The translations under genes and the position numbers were made by a program. Source: Bradyrhizobium sp. AZCC 1719 (GTDB lineage Bacteria > Pseudomonadota > Alphaproteobacteria > Rhizobiales > Xanthobacteraceae). Taken from it: 64,000 nt of DNA. The stretch lies in contig NZ_JAZHRU010000001.1 of assembly GCF_036924525.1 (NCBI RefSeq), forward strand, positions 3,005,001 through 3,069,000, read 5' to 3'. This document shows, piece after piece, positions 1 to 8,530 of this stretch; within the stretch, counting starts at the first letter, position 1; the number at the start of each line of letters is the position of its first letter. The notes beneath the pieces are model-generated. The model worked only from the letters and a program-made list of their open reading frames with translations. It made no database searches and was not told the origin of the DNA.

Positions 1-418
1 GCCCGATCGTGACCATGGTCTGGCGCAGATCCTGCCCTTCCATGCGGCGAAAGACGACGATCTGCAGGACGATGCCGACCAGCGCCACACCGACAAACGC
101 GATGATGAAACCGAGCACCCATGAACCGGTCCAGGCGCTGATGGCGTAACCGATGTAGCCGCCGAACAGATAAAGCGAGCCATGCGCCAGATTGACGTTG
201 CGCATCAGCCCGAAGATGAGCGTGAAGCCGCTGGCCACCAGGAAGTAAAGGCTGCCGAGCGTGATGCCGTTGAACAGGGCGTTGAGAAAGACCCGCTTCC
301 TGCCGATCGCCTCTTCGAGGCCGGGCGGCCAGACGGCAAGGATCAGCCACAACAACACCGCGACCGCGATCAGCAGGATCAGCGCCCATGCCGGATGGCG
401 TTCGATGAATCGTGTCAC
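1..418 (-). CDS. Branched-chain amino acid-type ABC transporter permease (LivH-like), 3' part outside window
   Basis: Only the first 139 or so codons are inside the window; the gene runs off the left edge. Translating the minus strand from a GTG at 418 gives an N-terminal hydrophobic helix (about residues 8-30, rich in L, I, V, A, W) and then the block ALFNGITLGSLYFLVASGF, which with the following FGLMRNVNLAHGSLYLFGGY is the usual entry to LivH-family inner-membrane permeases. These proteins form the membrane channel of high-affinity ABC importers for branched-chain amino acids or related small acids. No ATG is in frame; the GTG is the best start, though the nearest purine-rich stretch (GGAGGA) lies rather far upstream, so the start is uncertain. 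The LivK-like gene downstream in coordinates (1515-2765, same strand) is the likely binding partner, with an AraC gene between them. Confidence 0.8.
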   Translation of the reverse strand, partial: MTRFIERHPAWALILLIAVAVLLWLILAVWPPGLEEAIGRKRVFLNALFNGITLGSLYFLVASGFTLIFGLMRNVNLAHGSLYLFGGYIGYAISAWTGSWVLGFIIAFVGVALVGIVLQIVVFRRMEGQDLRQTMVTIG

Positions 419-547
419 GGTAGCAGCCCGGCCGTCGCCATACCATCCTCCCAGACGCCGCGGCCGTTTCGGCTCGCGTTTTGGGGCATCCTAACGGCGC
501 CGCGGACCTTGCACTTGATTGTCAGTATCTTTTCGCACCAGGTGCGC

Positions 548-1375
548 TCAAGGGCGCAAGACTTTGGCGGCGCGGCGGTATTCAGTCGGCGCCATCCCGA
601 CATTGGCCGCGAAGAAGCGGGTGAAACCGCTCTGGGAGGAGAAGCCGAGATCGAAGCCGATATCGGCGATCGGCACTTCGGTCGCGACCAGGGCGTCCAG
701 CGCCTGTTCCATGATCAGTGTATTGAGATAGAGGTTCGGCGTGACGCCGGTCTGGGTGCGGAACAGCCGGTAGAAGTGCGGGCGCGATAGCCCGGAGGCC
801 CGCGCGATCGAATCCAGCTCGATCTCGGCGCCCGGGCTTTCGGACATCAGCTTGATGGATTTGCGAACGCGAAAGTCGGTGACGGCGGTGGCGGTGCGCG
901 TCTCCTGCACCGGCTCGAACGTCTGCCAGCTTTCGTCATAACAACTGTCGATCAACTGCCTGAGCTCGCAGTCTAGGCTGCTCAGCGAAGGCGCGCCGCA
1001 CACCAGCGCGGCAGAGCGGCGAATATGCCTGTCGAGCGTGGCCGTACGCTTAAAGCAGGTGCGGCCGAACCGCAGGCTGTGGGCGCGGGCCGCATCGGGG
1101 GCGAACCATTCGGCGTTGACGTAAAGGACGAAGAAGATCGCCCCGTTCTCCATGTCCGTCGGGACAAAATTGTGCGGTTCCCAGGGGTTGACGGCAACAA
1201 TGGAGTCTTCCGCAAGCAGCCAGCGCTCATCGCACACATCAATGCGTGCTGGCGTTCCACCGACATGAAAAATCAGGTGCCCTTCGCGATGCGCGTGCAT
1301 GTTGAAGGGGCGGTTCAACTGATAGACCGTCGCGCGACCGAACCGGCCGTGGAAGACGGCGAGAGCCTTGCTCAT
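548..1375 (-). CDS. AraC family transcriptional regulator
   Basis: A 275-residue protein. The N-terminal half (about 1-150) looks like the cupin-type ligand-sensing domain of AraC regulators, with NMHAHREGHLIFH as the histidine-containing strand. The C-terminal ~100 residues hold two helix-turn-helix units: ELDSIARASGLSRPHFYRLFR is followed by PIADIGFDLGFSSQSGFTRFF, the second being the classic AraC signature. It lies between a LivK-like binding protein gene and a LivH-like permease gene on the same strand, so it probably controls this transport system in response to the transported compound. That role is inference from position only. ATG at 1375 is the only convincing start. Confidence 0.9.
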   Translation of the reverse strand: MSKALAVFHGRFGRATVYQLNRPFNMHAHREGHLIFHVGGTPARIDVCDERWLLAEDSIVAVNPWEPHNFVPTDMENGAIFFVLYVNAEWFAPDAARAHSLRFGRTCFKRTATLDRHIRRSAALVCGAPSLSSLDCELRQLIDSCYDESWQTFEPVQETRTATAVTDFRVRKSIKLMSESPGAEIELDSIARASGLSRPHFYRLFRTQTGVTPNLYLNTLIMEQALDALVATEVPIADIGFDLGFSSQSGFTRFFAANVGMAPTEYRRAAKVLRP

Positions 1376-1471
1376 GCCTTCCCTCCCGCGGGATGTTCTT
1401 GTCTTTTCAACCAGCGTTCAACATCCGCCGCGAGAATGCAAGGGAAGATCAAGGGAAGGTCACGTCCGGCC

Positions 1472-1496
1472 CGGGCCCCGGCACGACCGGGGCCCG
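1472..1496 (-). terminator. GC-rich perfect hairpin between the LivK-like and AraC genes
   Basis: Arms CGGGCCCCGG (1472-1481) and CCGGGGCCCG (1487-1496) pair perfectly around a 5-base loop. The hairpin lies just after the stop of the LivK-like gene, reading leftward. No T run follows, so it may be a weak terminator or an mRNA-stabilising hairpin rather than a classic intrinsic terminator. Confidence 0.45.
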
Positions 1497-1514
1497 TTCG
1501 CAAATGCGAAGAAC

Positions 1515-2765
1515 TCAGTATTTCTTGCACTCCGGAACCGTCCGGCTCGGCAGGCCGATCTTTGAGAACACTGCCGGGTCGTAGCCGAGCGTCTGGTTCA
1601 CGTTCGGAATGACCTTCACAACCTTGCTGAACAAGGCGCCCTTGCCGTCATCCACCACCTCGGTGACGAAGTTGGTTCCGATCGCCTGGCGGTTGGAGTC
1701 GAGCTTGATCTTGCCGTTGGGCGCGTCGAGCTCGATCTTGGCGAGGGCTTCCTTGAGCTTCGCCTGGTTGTTGCTGAGGTCGCCATTGACCTGACGCAGC
1801 GCCAGGATGAGCGCCATCGTCGAGTTGTAGTAGTTGGTGGCGAGCAGTGACGGGCTGGGGAACCGCTTGTTCGGCGGGAAGGCGTCCTGATAAGCCTTCA
1901 CGAATTTCTGCCAGCCTGCATCCTCCCAGGTATCGGCCTGACCGCTCGCCGCGATGGTGCCGAGCAGCGCATTCTTGGCGTTACCCTTGGCGGAGAGGAT
2001 GGTCTGGTCGACCATGATCGAGCCGCCCATCAGATGCGCCTTGCCGCCAGCCTGCTGATACTGGTTCAGGAAATTGACGGCATCCGCGCCGCCAAGGCCG
2101 AGATAGATCGCATCGACGTCGTCGGGCAGGGCGGCGATGACGGAGGCAAAGTCCTTGGTGCCGAGCGGCACCCATTGCCGGTTGGTGACCTGTCCGCCGG
2201 CGCCGCAGAACTCGAGCACCAGCCCGAACACCTGCGTGTAGATGAACGAATAGTCTTCGCCCACCGTTGCGATTTTTCGGTAACCCTTGGTGTCGTAAGC
2301 GTATTTGCCGAGGCCTACCTGCCACTGGGCGCCATCCATGTTGTAGCGGAAGAAGTTCGGCGCCGGATCGACATAAGTGGTTTCCTGCGCGCCGGAAGCA
2401 GCGTTCACAAAGGTCAGCTCGGGGCGCGTCTTGGCAAAGTTCTTGACCGCAATGCCTTCGTCACCGGACAAGGGCGAAAGCAGGACATGGACCTTGTCCT
2501 GTTCGATCAGCTTGCGCACGGCACGAACCGCGGAGTCGGGCGTGGCATCCGTAGAGGCAATGATGAATTCGATTTCCTTGTCGCCGACCTTCTTGCCGAG
2601 CGTGTTGATCGCGGTTTGATGCCCGCGGATTCCGTCCTCGCCGAGCACCGTATAGGTACCTTCGAGGGTCGCGGTGACGCCGACCTTGATCTTCTCTTGA
2701 GCTAAGGCGGCGCCGGAAAGCAACAGGCTGCTCAGCGCGACCAGTCCCGCACAGCTTCTAAACAT
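1515..2765 (-). CDS. ABC transporter periplasmic substrate-binding protein (LivK-like, Peripla_BP_6)
   Basis: The reading frame is open to 2828, but the ATG at 2765 is chosen: it has a strong ribosome site (GGGAGGGG, 4 bases upstream) and opens directly into a Sec signal peptide (MFRSCAGLVALSSLLLSGAALAQ, cut after AQ). The mature protein starts EKIKVGVTATLEGTYTVLGEDG, the standard opening of type I periplasmic binding proteins of the branched-chain amino acid family. Length, 416 residues, is usual. Further family features are LLSPLSGDEGIAV and the long region ending in a ligand-closure lobe. The substrate cannot be read from sequence. The LivH-like permease at the left window edge is on the same strand and is the likely partner. 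Confidence 0.9.
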   Translation of the reverse strand: MFRSCAGLVALSSLLLSGAALAQEKIKVGVTATLEGTYTVLGEDGIRGHQTAINTLGKKVGDKEIEFIIASTDATPDSAVRAVRKLIEQDKVHVLLSPLSGDEGIAVKNFAKTRPELTFVNAASGAQETTYVDPAPNFFRYNMDGAQWQVGLGKYAYDTKGYRKIATVGEDYSFIYTQVFGLVLEFCGAGGQVTNRQWVPLGTKDFASVIAALPDDVDAIYLGLGGADAVNFLNQYQQAGGKAHLMGGSIMVDQTILSAKGNAKNALLGTIAASGQADTWEDAGWQKFVKAYQDAFPPNKRFPSPSLLATNYYNSTMALILALRQVNGDLSNNQAKLKEALAKIELDAPNGKIKLDSNRQAIGTNFVTEVVDDGKGALFSKVVKVIPNVNQTLGYDPAVFSKIGLPSRTVPECKKY

Positions 2766-3276
2766 CGAACCCCTCCCTTGTATCGCCAGTTTTTCTATAG
2801 GTCGTTCCGAAATCGCCATGCCCTTCACAGTGCATTGCGACCGGGACCGCCGGGCGAAAAACTAGCCGATGACTGAGGCGGCGCGCGCAGCTTCGCCCGC
2901 TGCAACTTGACCGGTAGTCTCATTTTGCATGCTGCGCCGCGACGAGATTTGCGGCGATTCAGGGCGCAAGGCCACAGGCAGGTTTGAAGATGCTGCGGGA
3001 ACGCACGAGGTCTTCCGAGCCGAGGCGGGCGAAGCCTAGCCGGCCGGCTGCCAGCCACGGAGCCAAAGCGCAGATGCGAAAATGCCCCTGGAAACGATCG
3101 AGCCCGCGGCAACGCCGGCGGTACACCGGTCATTCCCGATGATCTGCCGTTTTGGCTTGACCGCGGTGTGCAGTGTTTCTACGTCCATCCGGATTCGTTC
3201 TTCGCATCGGACTGGCAGGCGTCAAGGTGCTCGGACGGCAGTGGGACCCGCCCGCACACAAGGAGAAGATCTCGCC
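2766..3276. other. Divergent intergenic region with possible gene remnant
   Basis: This 511-bp stretch separates the minus-strand LivK-like gene from the plus-strand SDR gene, so it must hold both promoters. From about 3111 to 3240 the plus strand, in frame with codon 3129, reads like protein (PVIPDDLPFWLDRGVQC followed by an aromatic, hydrophobic stretch). There is no start codon and the frame runs into low-complexity Arg/Ser codons. I read this as a possible decayed 3' end of an enzyme gene, identity unknown. The open frame on the minus strand at 2825-3133 has Arg/Pro-rich composition typical of GC-rich shadows and is not accepted. Confidence 0.3.
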
Positions 3277-4044
3277 GTGGCATTTGAACTGTTCAATCTA
3301 GCCGGCAAACGAGCGCTCGTCACAGGATCGTCCCAGGGGATCGGCCTCGCCATCGCGCGAGGGCTCGCCGAGCATGGCGCCTCCGTGGTCCTGAATGGAC
3401 GGGAGCGCAGCAAGCTTGAGGCCGCCGCCGCAAGCTTGACCGCAGCCGGGCACAAGGTTGCGGTCGCCGGTTTCGACGTCACCGTCGCCGAGGATGTCCG
3501 CGAAGGAGTTGCGACAATCGAACGGACGGATGGGGCGATCGATATTCTCGTCAACAACGCCGGCATGCAGTTTCGCACGCCGCTTGAGGATTTCCCGGCG
3601 GAGAAGTGGGAGCAACTCCTCAGGACCAATGTCTCGAGCGCCTTCTATGTCGGCCAGGCTGTCGCGCGCCACATGATCCCGCGCGGAAAGGGCAAGATCA
3701 TCAACATCGCCTCGGTTCAGAGCGAGTTGGCCCGCCCGGGCATTGCCCCGTACACCGCTACCAAGGGAGCGATCAAGAATCTCACGCGCGGCATGTGCGC
3801 CGATTGGGCCAAGCACGGACTGCAGATCAATGCCATCGCGCCGGGTTACTTCAAGACCCCGCTGAATCAAGCGCTGGTCGACGATCCCCAGTTTTCAGCG
3901 TGGCTGGAGAAGCGGACGCCGGCCTCGCGCTGGGGCAACGTGGACGAACTGATCGGCGCCGCCGTCTTTCTGTCGGGAGATGCCTCGTCCTTCGTCAACG
4001 GGCATACGCTTTATGTCGATGGTGGTATCACGACCTGTCTTTAA
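3277..4044 (+). CDS. SDR family oxidoreductase (gluconate 5-dehydrogenase-like)
   Basis: A classical short-chain dehydrogenase of 255 residues. It has the Rossmann motif TGSSQGIGLAIA (TGxxxGIG), the structural NNAG, the Ser of the catalytic triad in INIASVQS, and the YTATK motif (Tyr-xxx-Lys). The C-terminal VDGG motif is present. The opening FNLAGKRALVTGSSQGIG resembles gluconate 5-dehydrogenase / 2-deoxy-D-gluconate 3-dehydrogenase type enzymes, so a sugar-acid substrate with NAD(P) is likely but not proven. The frame is open from 3082, but the GTG at 3277 is preferred: AAGGAGAAG lies 8-10 bases upstream and homology begins there. The 3' end overlaps the convergent RTX-repeat gene by 17 bp. 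Confidence 0.88.
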   Translation: MAFELFNLAGKRALVTGSSQGIGLAIARGLAEHGASVVLNGRERSKLEAAAASLTAAGHKVAVAGFDVTVAEDVREGVATIERTDGAIDILVNNAGMQFRTPLEDFPAEKWEQLLRTNVSSAFYVGQAVARHMIPRGKGKIINIASVQSELARPGIAPYTATKGAIKNLTRGMCADWAKHGLQINAIAPGYFKTPLNQALVDDPQFSAWLEKRTPASRWGNVDELIGAAVFLSGDASSFVNGHTLYVDGGITTCL

Positions 4045-5044
4045 TTGTTGGCCCTTCGCCTGACCGCGCACGCAAGGCACTGAACGTATCGACCTTGATT
4101 TCGGCGCTTGAGCCATCGGCGAAGGAAAGGTTTACCGGATGGAAGCCGATATCCAACGTCAACTGGTCCGACCCGTCTCCGAAGGACACTGTCGCGACGT
4201 TTCCTGATATCGTGACGTTCATATTCTCGGCCGACAAGCCCGCGCCCAGTTTGATGGTAACGTCGCGGTTGGTGAAGACGGTATCCTTGCCGTCGCCGGC
4301 GTTGAACAGGATTGTGGAGCCCCGGTCAGCGCGAATTGTATCGTCGCCCGTACCGCCGCTGACGATCGTTCCGTTGTCCGCATCGACGGTGTCGTTACCG
4401 GCACCGCCCTCGACATAACTGCCGACGAGAGCTGAGATGGAATCATTACCGTCACCACCATAGGCGCGGCTGTCGGACCATACCGAGATCGTGTCATTCC
4501 CTGCGCCGCCGTCGACCAGGCTCTCCGACCAGGCGCTGATCGTGTCGTTTCCGGCTCCGCCCATCGTCACGGTATTTGACCAGGCGCGTACCATGTCGTC
4601 GCCGTCGCCGGCATCCACGGCGCTATCGGACCAGACGTCGATCTGGTCGTTGCCGGCGCCGCCATAGACAGCCGATCCCGACCAAGCACGGAGCGAGTCA
4701 TTACCCGCGCCACCATCGACAACGCTATCGGACCAGGCATCGATCGTATCGTTGCCGTCGCCGCCATCGGCGAGAGTCTTGCTCCAACCGGACAGCGCGT
4801 CGTCGCCGTCGGTCCCCGGCCGATATGACATTCCCAGTTCCTGCAACCGCAGCAAGAACGCCTGCACCACCGGCGATTGCCCGATGCTGCCGGTGGACGG
4901 GGTTGCAGGTCCGCCTTGCGATTTCTCGTTCGATGAAGCCTGATGGTTGGACGCCAGCGTGGCCAAAAGCCTGGGCGGCTCCGGCGGCTGCGGCAACGAC
5001 CAGGGTCGGAACGATGGGGAAAGAGGATTGTAGAGCACTCTCAT
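4028..5044 (-). CDS. Protein with RTX-like (hemolysin-type calcium-binding) repeats
   Basis: The 338-residue product (counted from the ATG at 5044; a TTG at 5080 would add 12) has a Pro/Ser-rich N-terminus of about 75 residues and then about ten imperfect 18-residue repeats. Each repeat pairs one RTX nonapeptide (GGAGNDTI-like) with a second half of the type AWSDSVVD. RTX repeats bind calcium and are typical of proteins sent out by type I secretion. The last ~80 residues (strand-rich, with FGDGSDQLTLD) resemble the C-terminal part of such proteins, where the uncleaved secretion signal would lie. No ABC exporter or membrane fusion gene is adjacent. The Trp-Ser insert is unusual (see findings). 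Function unknown; probably secreted or surface-bound. Confidence 0.75.
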   Translation of the reverse strand: MRVLYNPLSPSFRPWSLPQPPEPPRLLATLASNHQASSNEKSQGGPATPSTGSIGQSPVVQAFLLRLQELGMSYRPGTDGDDALSGWSKTLADGGDGNDTIDAWSDSVVDGGAGNDSLRAWSGSAVYGGAGNDQIDVWSDSAVDAGDGDDMVRAWSNTVTMGGAGNDTISAWSESLVDGGAGNDTISVWSDSRAYGGDGNDSISALVGSYVEGGAGNDTVDADNGTIVSGGTGDDTIRADRGSTILFNAGDGKDTVFTNRDVTIKLGAGLSAENMNVTISGNVATVSFGDGSDQLTLDIGFHPVNLSFADGSSAEIKVDTFSALRARSGEGPTIKDRS

Positions 5045-5220
5045 GGCGGCATTTCCAAACCCAGTTGCCGCCCTCTGCAAGCGGCGACATGCTGTGAAGA
5101 TGCCTGAACGGTATCGCGATGCTCCTAAGAAATAATTACTCGTCTACCTAAGGATGTATCGAAGGATGCTTGTCGGCAGCATTATTATTTCGGGTGAGTG
5201 AGCGTCGTCTGCGAAAATAG

Positions 5221-5249
5221 CAGCGTCCGGCAATCAACGCCGGACGCTG
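5221..5249 (-). terminator. Probable intrinsic terminator of the dctPQM operon
   Basis: A perfect 11-bp stem, CAGCGTCCGGC (5221-5231) with GCCGGACGCTG (5239-5249), and a 7-base loop. It lies 22 bp past the dctP stop reading leftward. On the minus strand the hairpin is followed by CTATTTTC, a short T-rich tail. Confidence 0.7.
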
Positions 5250-5270
5250 CGAGCGCGCGACAATGTGGTC

Positions 5271-6245
5271 TTACTTCTTATAGGCGGCGATCACGGCTTC
5301 ACCGTCGGCGCCCGCCTTCTTGAGCCAGTCGGCCGTCAACTGCTCGCCGATCTTCTCGAGGCCGGACTTCAGCGCCGGAGGTGGCGGCAGCACTTTCATT
5401 TTGTTGGCCTGAAGCTGTTCGAGATACCACTTCGCCTTTTCTTCTGCGAGCTTCCAGCCGCGCTCTTCGGCGACTGCCGCGGCCTTCAGGATCGCGTCCT
5501 GCGTCGGCTTGTCGAGCGCGTCGAACGCCGCCTTGTTCACGAAGGTGACGTTCTTCGGAATCCAGGCTTGCGTATCATAGAAATGCGTCATGGTTTCCCA
5601 CGACTTGCTGTCGTAGCCGGTCGAGCCCGAGGTCATGAACGCGTTCACAACGCCGGTGGCCAGCGCCTGCGGCAGTTCCGCCGCCTGGATGGTGACGGGT
5701 TGCGCGCCGACGAGTTCGGCGATGCGCGAGGTGCCGACGTTATAGGCGCGCCACTTCAGGCCTTTCATATCCTCGACCGTGTTGAGGTCCTTCTTGGCAT
5801 AAATGCCCTGTGGCCCCCACGGCACCGCGAACAGAAGCATCAGTCCCTGCGAGGCGAGCTTCTTTTCGATGGCAGGCTTCGAGGCGAGCCACAGCTTCTT
5901 GGCTGCCGGATAGCTCGTCGCCAGGAAGGGGATTACGTCGATACCGAACATCGGATCTTCGTTCTCGTGCAGCGAAATCAGAACCTCGCCGGCCTGCGCC
6001 TGGCCGGTGGCGACCGCGCGCTTGATTTCCGGCGCCTTGAACAGCGACGCGGCGGGATGCACGGTGATCTGCAGCTTGTTGCCGGTGGCATCGGCAACGT
6101 CCTTGGCGAACGCGATCAGATTCACCGAATGCGGATTGTCCGCCGGATAGGCCGCCGGAAGATTCCATTTTGTCTGCGCCATTGCGGGGGCGGCCAGCGC
6201 CGCGATGCAGGCGGCCAATGCGTACGTCTTTATAAGTCTGAACAT
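5271..6245 (-). CDS. dctP: TRAP transporter substrate-binding protein DctP
   Basis: A 324-residue periplasmic solute receptor of a tripartite ATP-independent periplasmic transporter. A Sec signal peptide (about residues 1-23, ending AMAQ) is followed by KWNLPAAYPADNPHSVNLIAF, a usual DctP opening. The region KGLKWRAYNVGTSRIAELVGA contains the conserved Arg that binds the ligand's carboxylate in this family, and LPQALATGVVNAFMTSG is the family's helix after it. Ribosome site AAGG precedes the ATG at 6245. It is the third gene of a dctQ-dctM-dctP operon, 14 bp after dctM. An organic acid substrate is likely; the exact compound cannot be told. Confidence 0.93.
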   Translation of the reverse strand: MFRLIKTYALAACIAALAAPAMAQTKWNLPAAYPADNPHSVNLIAFAKDVADATGNKLQITVHPAASLFKAPEIKRAVATGQAQAGEVLISLHENEDPMFGIDVIPFLATSYPAAKKLWLASKPAIEKKLASQGLMLLFAVPWGPQGIYAKKDLNTVEDMKGLKWRAYNVGTSRIAELVGAQPVTIQAAELPQALATGVVNAFMTSGSTGYDSKSWETMTHFYDTQAWIPKNVTFVNKAAFDALDKPTQDAILKAAAVAEERGWKLAEEKAKWYLEQLQANKMKVLPPPPALKSGLEKIGEQLTADWLKKAGADGEAVIAAYKK

Positions 6246-6259
6246 GACAATACCTTTCT

Positions 6260-7567
6260 CTAGCCAGGGAACGCGATCCGCGGCAGCACCATCACGATAT
6301 CAGGAAAGACCGTGATGAGGGCAACCGCCAGAACGAGCAAGAAGAAGAACGGCAGGGCCGCCTTGGCGACGGTGTTGGAATCCTTGCCGCTCATGGTCTG
6401 CAGGACGAACAGGTTGAAGCCGACGGGCGGAGAGACTTCCGCCATTTCCACCACCAGCACCAGGAAGATTCCGAACCAGACCAGATCGAAGCCGGCCTGC
6501 TTTACCATCGGGATGACGATGGCGGTCGTCAGCACGATCATGGAGATGCCGTCGAGCGCCGTGCCGAGCACGACGTACATCACGGTCAGCGCCGCAATCA
6601 GCGCATAGGGGCTGAGCTGGAGGCCGTTCACCCAGTTCGCGAGCGCCATCGGGATGCCGGTATAGGCCATCGACGTGCCCATGTAGGAGGCGCCCGCCAG
6701 GATCAGCAGGATCATGCAATTGACCCGCGTCGCGCCCATGACGCTCGCCCAGAACGATTGCCAGGTCAGCGCGCCCTGCCACCATGCAATCGCGAGCGAT
6801 CCCAACACGCCCCAGGCCGCGCATTCCGTCGCCGTCGCCCAGCCCATCAGCAGCGACAGAAAGACGAAAATGATCAGCAGCAGGCAAGGAATGAGATTGA
6901 GCGACTCGGCAACACGCCTGCGAAAGCTCATGGACGGTTCGGCTGGCGGCGTGTTTCTCGGATTGGCGAGCGACCAGATCGCGATGTAGCCGGAATAGAG
7001 CGCCATCACCAACATACCCGGCAGAAACCCGGCGAGGAAGACCTGAATGATGGAGACGTTCGCCTGCACGGCGTAGACCACCATGGTGATCGACGGCGGG
7101 ATGAGAATGCCGAGCGTGCCCGCGCCTGCCAGCGAGCCGAGGCTCAAGCCTTCGTCATAGCCGCGCTTCTTCAATTCGGGCAGGGCGATCTTGGCAACCG
7201 TGGCGCAGGTCGCGGCTGATGATCCCGAGACCGAACCGAACACGCCGCAGGCGAGGACATTGACGTGCATGAGCCGGCCCGGCAGCCAGTTCAGCCACGG
7301 CGCAAACCCGCGGAACATTTCCTCCGACAGGCGCGTGCGGAACAGGATTTCGCCCATCCAGATGAAGAGTGGCAACGCTGCGAGCGACCAGGATGCGCTG
7401 TTGCCCCACACAGTCGTCGCCAGCACGCTGCCGGCCGGAATGCCGCCGGCGGCGAATTGCATGCCGGCCCATCCCGTCGCCATCAGCGCGACGGCGATCC
7501 AGACGCCGGCGCCAAGTAGCAGCGCCAGGAATCCGAGCAGGATGGCGGCGATGGAAAGCAGCTCCAT
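6260..7567 (-). CDS. dctM: TRAP transporter large permease DctM
   Basis: A 435-residue, very hydrophobic inner-membrane protein with about 12 predicted helices, the usual size and layout of DctM, the ion-coupled channel subunit of TRAP transporters. Typical segments are LFIWMGEILFRTRLSEEMF, GSVSGSSAATCATVAKIALP, GTLGILIPPSITMVVYAV and EVSPPVGFNLFVLQ. The frame is open to 7660, but the ATG at 7567 (MELLSIAAILLGF) is preferred because it starts the first membrane helix and leaves a single base after the dctQ stop codon (7569), a normal coupled arrangement. Confidence 0.95.
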   Translation of the reverse strand: MELLSIAAILLGFLALLLGAGVWIAVALMATGWAGMQFAAGGIPAGSVLATTVWGNSASWSLAALPLFIWMGEILFRTRLSEEMFRGFAPWLNWLPGRLMHVNVLACGVFGSVSGSSAATCATVAKIALPELKKRGYDEGLSLGSLAGAGTLGILIPPSITMVVYAVQANVSIIQVFLAGFLPGMLVMALYSGYIAIWSLANPRNTPPAEPSMSFRRRVAESLNLIPCLLLIIFVFLSLLMGWATATECAAWGVLGSLAIAWWQGALTWQSFWASVMGATRVNCMILLILAGASYMGTSMAYTGIPMALANWVNGLQLSPYALIAALTVMYVVLGTALDGISMIVLTTAIVIPMVKQAGFDLVWFGIFLVLVVEMAEVSPPVGFNLFVLQTMSGKDSNTVAKAALPFFFLLVLAVALITVFPDIVMVLPRIAFPG

Positions 7568-7568
7568 C

Positions 7569-8114
7569 TCAGACCCCGCTCTGCATGGCACGCTCGATGA
7601 TTTCCTCGGCGCTCTGCGCCTTCGGTAATTCGTAGCGCGGCGCAAAGCCGCGCAGCACATGGATCAACTCATCCACGAAGGCGATGAAAAGAATCGCGAG
7701 GCCGCCGCTGTAGCCGAGCTGCGGAATCCACAGTGGCACCGCGATGACGCCCTGCGAAATGTCGGAAAACTTCCACGACTGCCAGGTCATGATCGCGGCA
7801 TGCCAGGCGAAAAAGCCGATGAAGCCGACACCGACCAGGAGGGCTGCGATCTCGACATAATGGCGCACATTATCGTTGAGGCGGTCGATCAACAGGCCGA
7901 CGCGGATCATCTCGCCGTGCTTGAACGTATGCGCGAGCCCGAGGAAGGCGGTCGCCGCCATGCACCAGGAGATGAAATCGTCGCCCGCTGGAATATTGAT
8001 GCCAAACGGCCGGCCGCCCGACAGCAGCAGCATCAGGACGAAAATCGCAATGAGGAAAAGTCCGGCGAGATAGCCGGAGAAAAGGTAGAGCCGATCGAGA
8101 AACACGCGGATCAT
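7569..8114 (-). CDS. dctQ: TRAP transporter small permease DctQ
   Basis: A 181-residue membrane protein with four predicted helices (near residues 13-32, 48-66, 85-107 and 131-151), the standard DctQ layout. The second helix region contains DDFISWCMAATAFLGLAHTFKHGEMIRV, matching the family pattern in which a conserved Glu/Arg follows a short loop. A good ribosome site (AAGGAC) stands before the ATG at 8114. It is the first gene of the dctQMP operon and works with DctM as the membrane part of the transporter. Confidence 0.92.
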   Translation of the reverse strand: MIRVFLDRLYLFSGYLAGLFLIAIFVLMLLLSGGRPFGINIPAGDDFISWCMAATAFLGLAHTFKHGEMIRVGLLIDRLNDNVRHYVEIAALLVGVGFIGFFAWHAAIMTWQSWKFSDISQGVIAVPLWIPQLGYSGGLAILFIAFVDELIHVLRGFAPRYELPKAQSAEEIIERAMQSGV

Positions 8115-8530
8115 AATGAGTCCTTACCCCTCGCACGCATACTGCCCGGAAGCAATAGACGTACCACTTCCCGTGATTGTTACCTGCCGGAAAAGGCCCG
8201 GTCGCCCCTGGCCGAGCCGAAATCTGACGACTGAAATCAGTCCCCAGACGACAAGGACAGGTTTTCGGAGTTGCGCCGGAACGTCAAGGCGGGGGAATCG
8301 GATCCTGCTGATCCGAGTCCGGTATGGTGAGTTGCGATCGCTGGCTGGCTTCCGCTGGACGGTGGCAACTTGAGGATGTATAGGGACCCAGTATGCATTT
8401 GCCGTAGGTCATTTGACGGTTGCGGTCGAGAAGTCTTCGTTCGGCTGCATCTCATATTTGTTTCAGGGCGGTCGCTCATTGAGATTGTAAGCTCAGCGAT
8501 GGCGGCCGTTGCAGCGCTGATGGGGTCATT
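8115..8530. other. Divergent intergenic region upstream of dctQ
   Basis: 416 bp between the dctQMP operon (minus) and a plus-strand membrane-protein gene. No convincing gene is visible; the minus-strand open frame at 8237-8566 has no family features and overlaps the start of the neighbour. An inverted repeat TCGGATC / GATCCGA (8298-8304 and 8310-8316, 5-bp spacer) could be an operator. Promoters for both sides must lie here. Confidence 0.4.

Noticed and set aside
2825..3133. 102-residue minus-strand open frame before the LivK-like gene
   Set aside because: Arg/Pro/Ala-rich low-complexity sequence without ribosome site or family feature.
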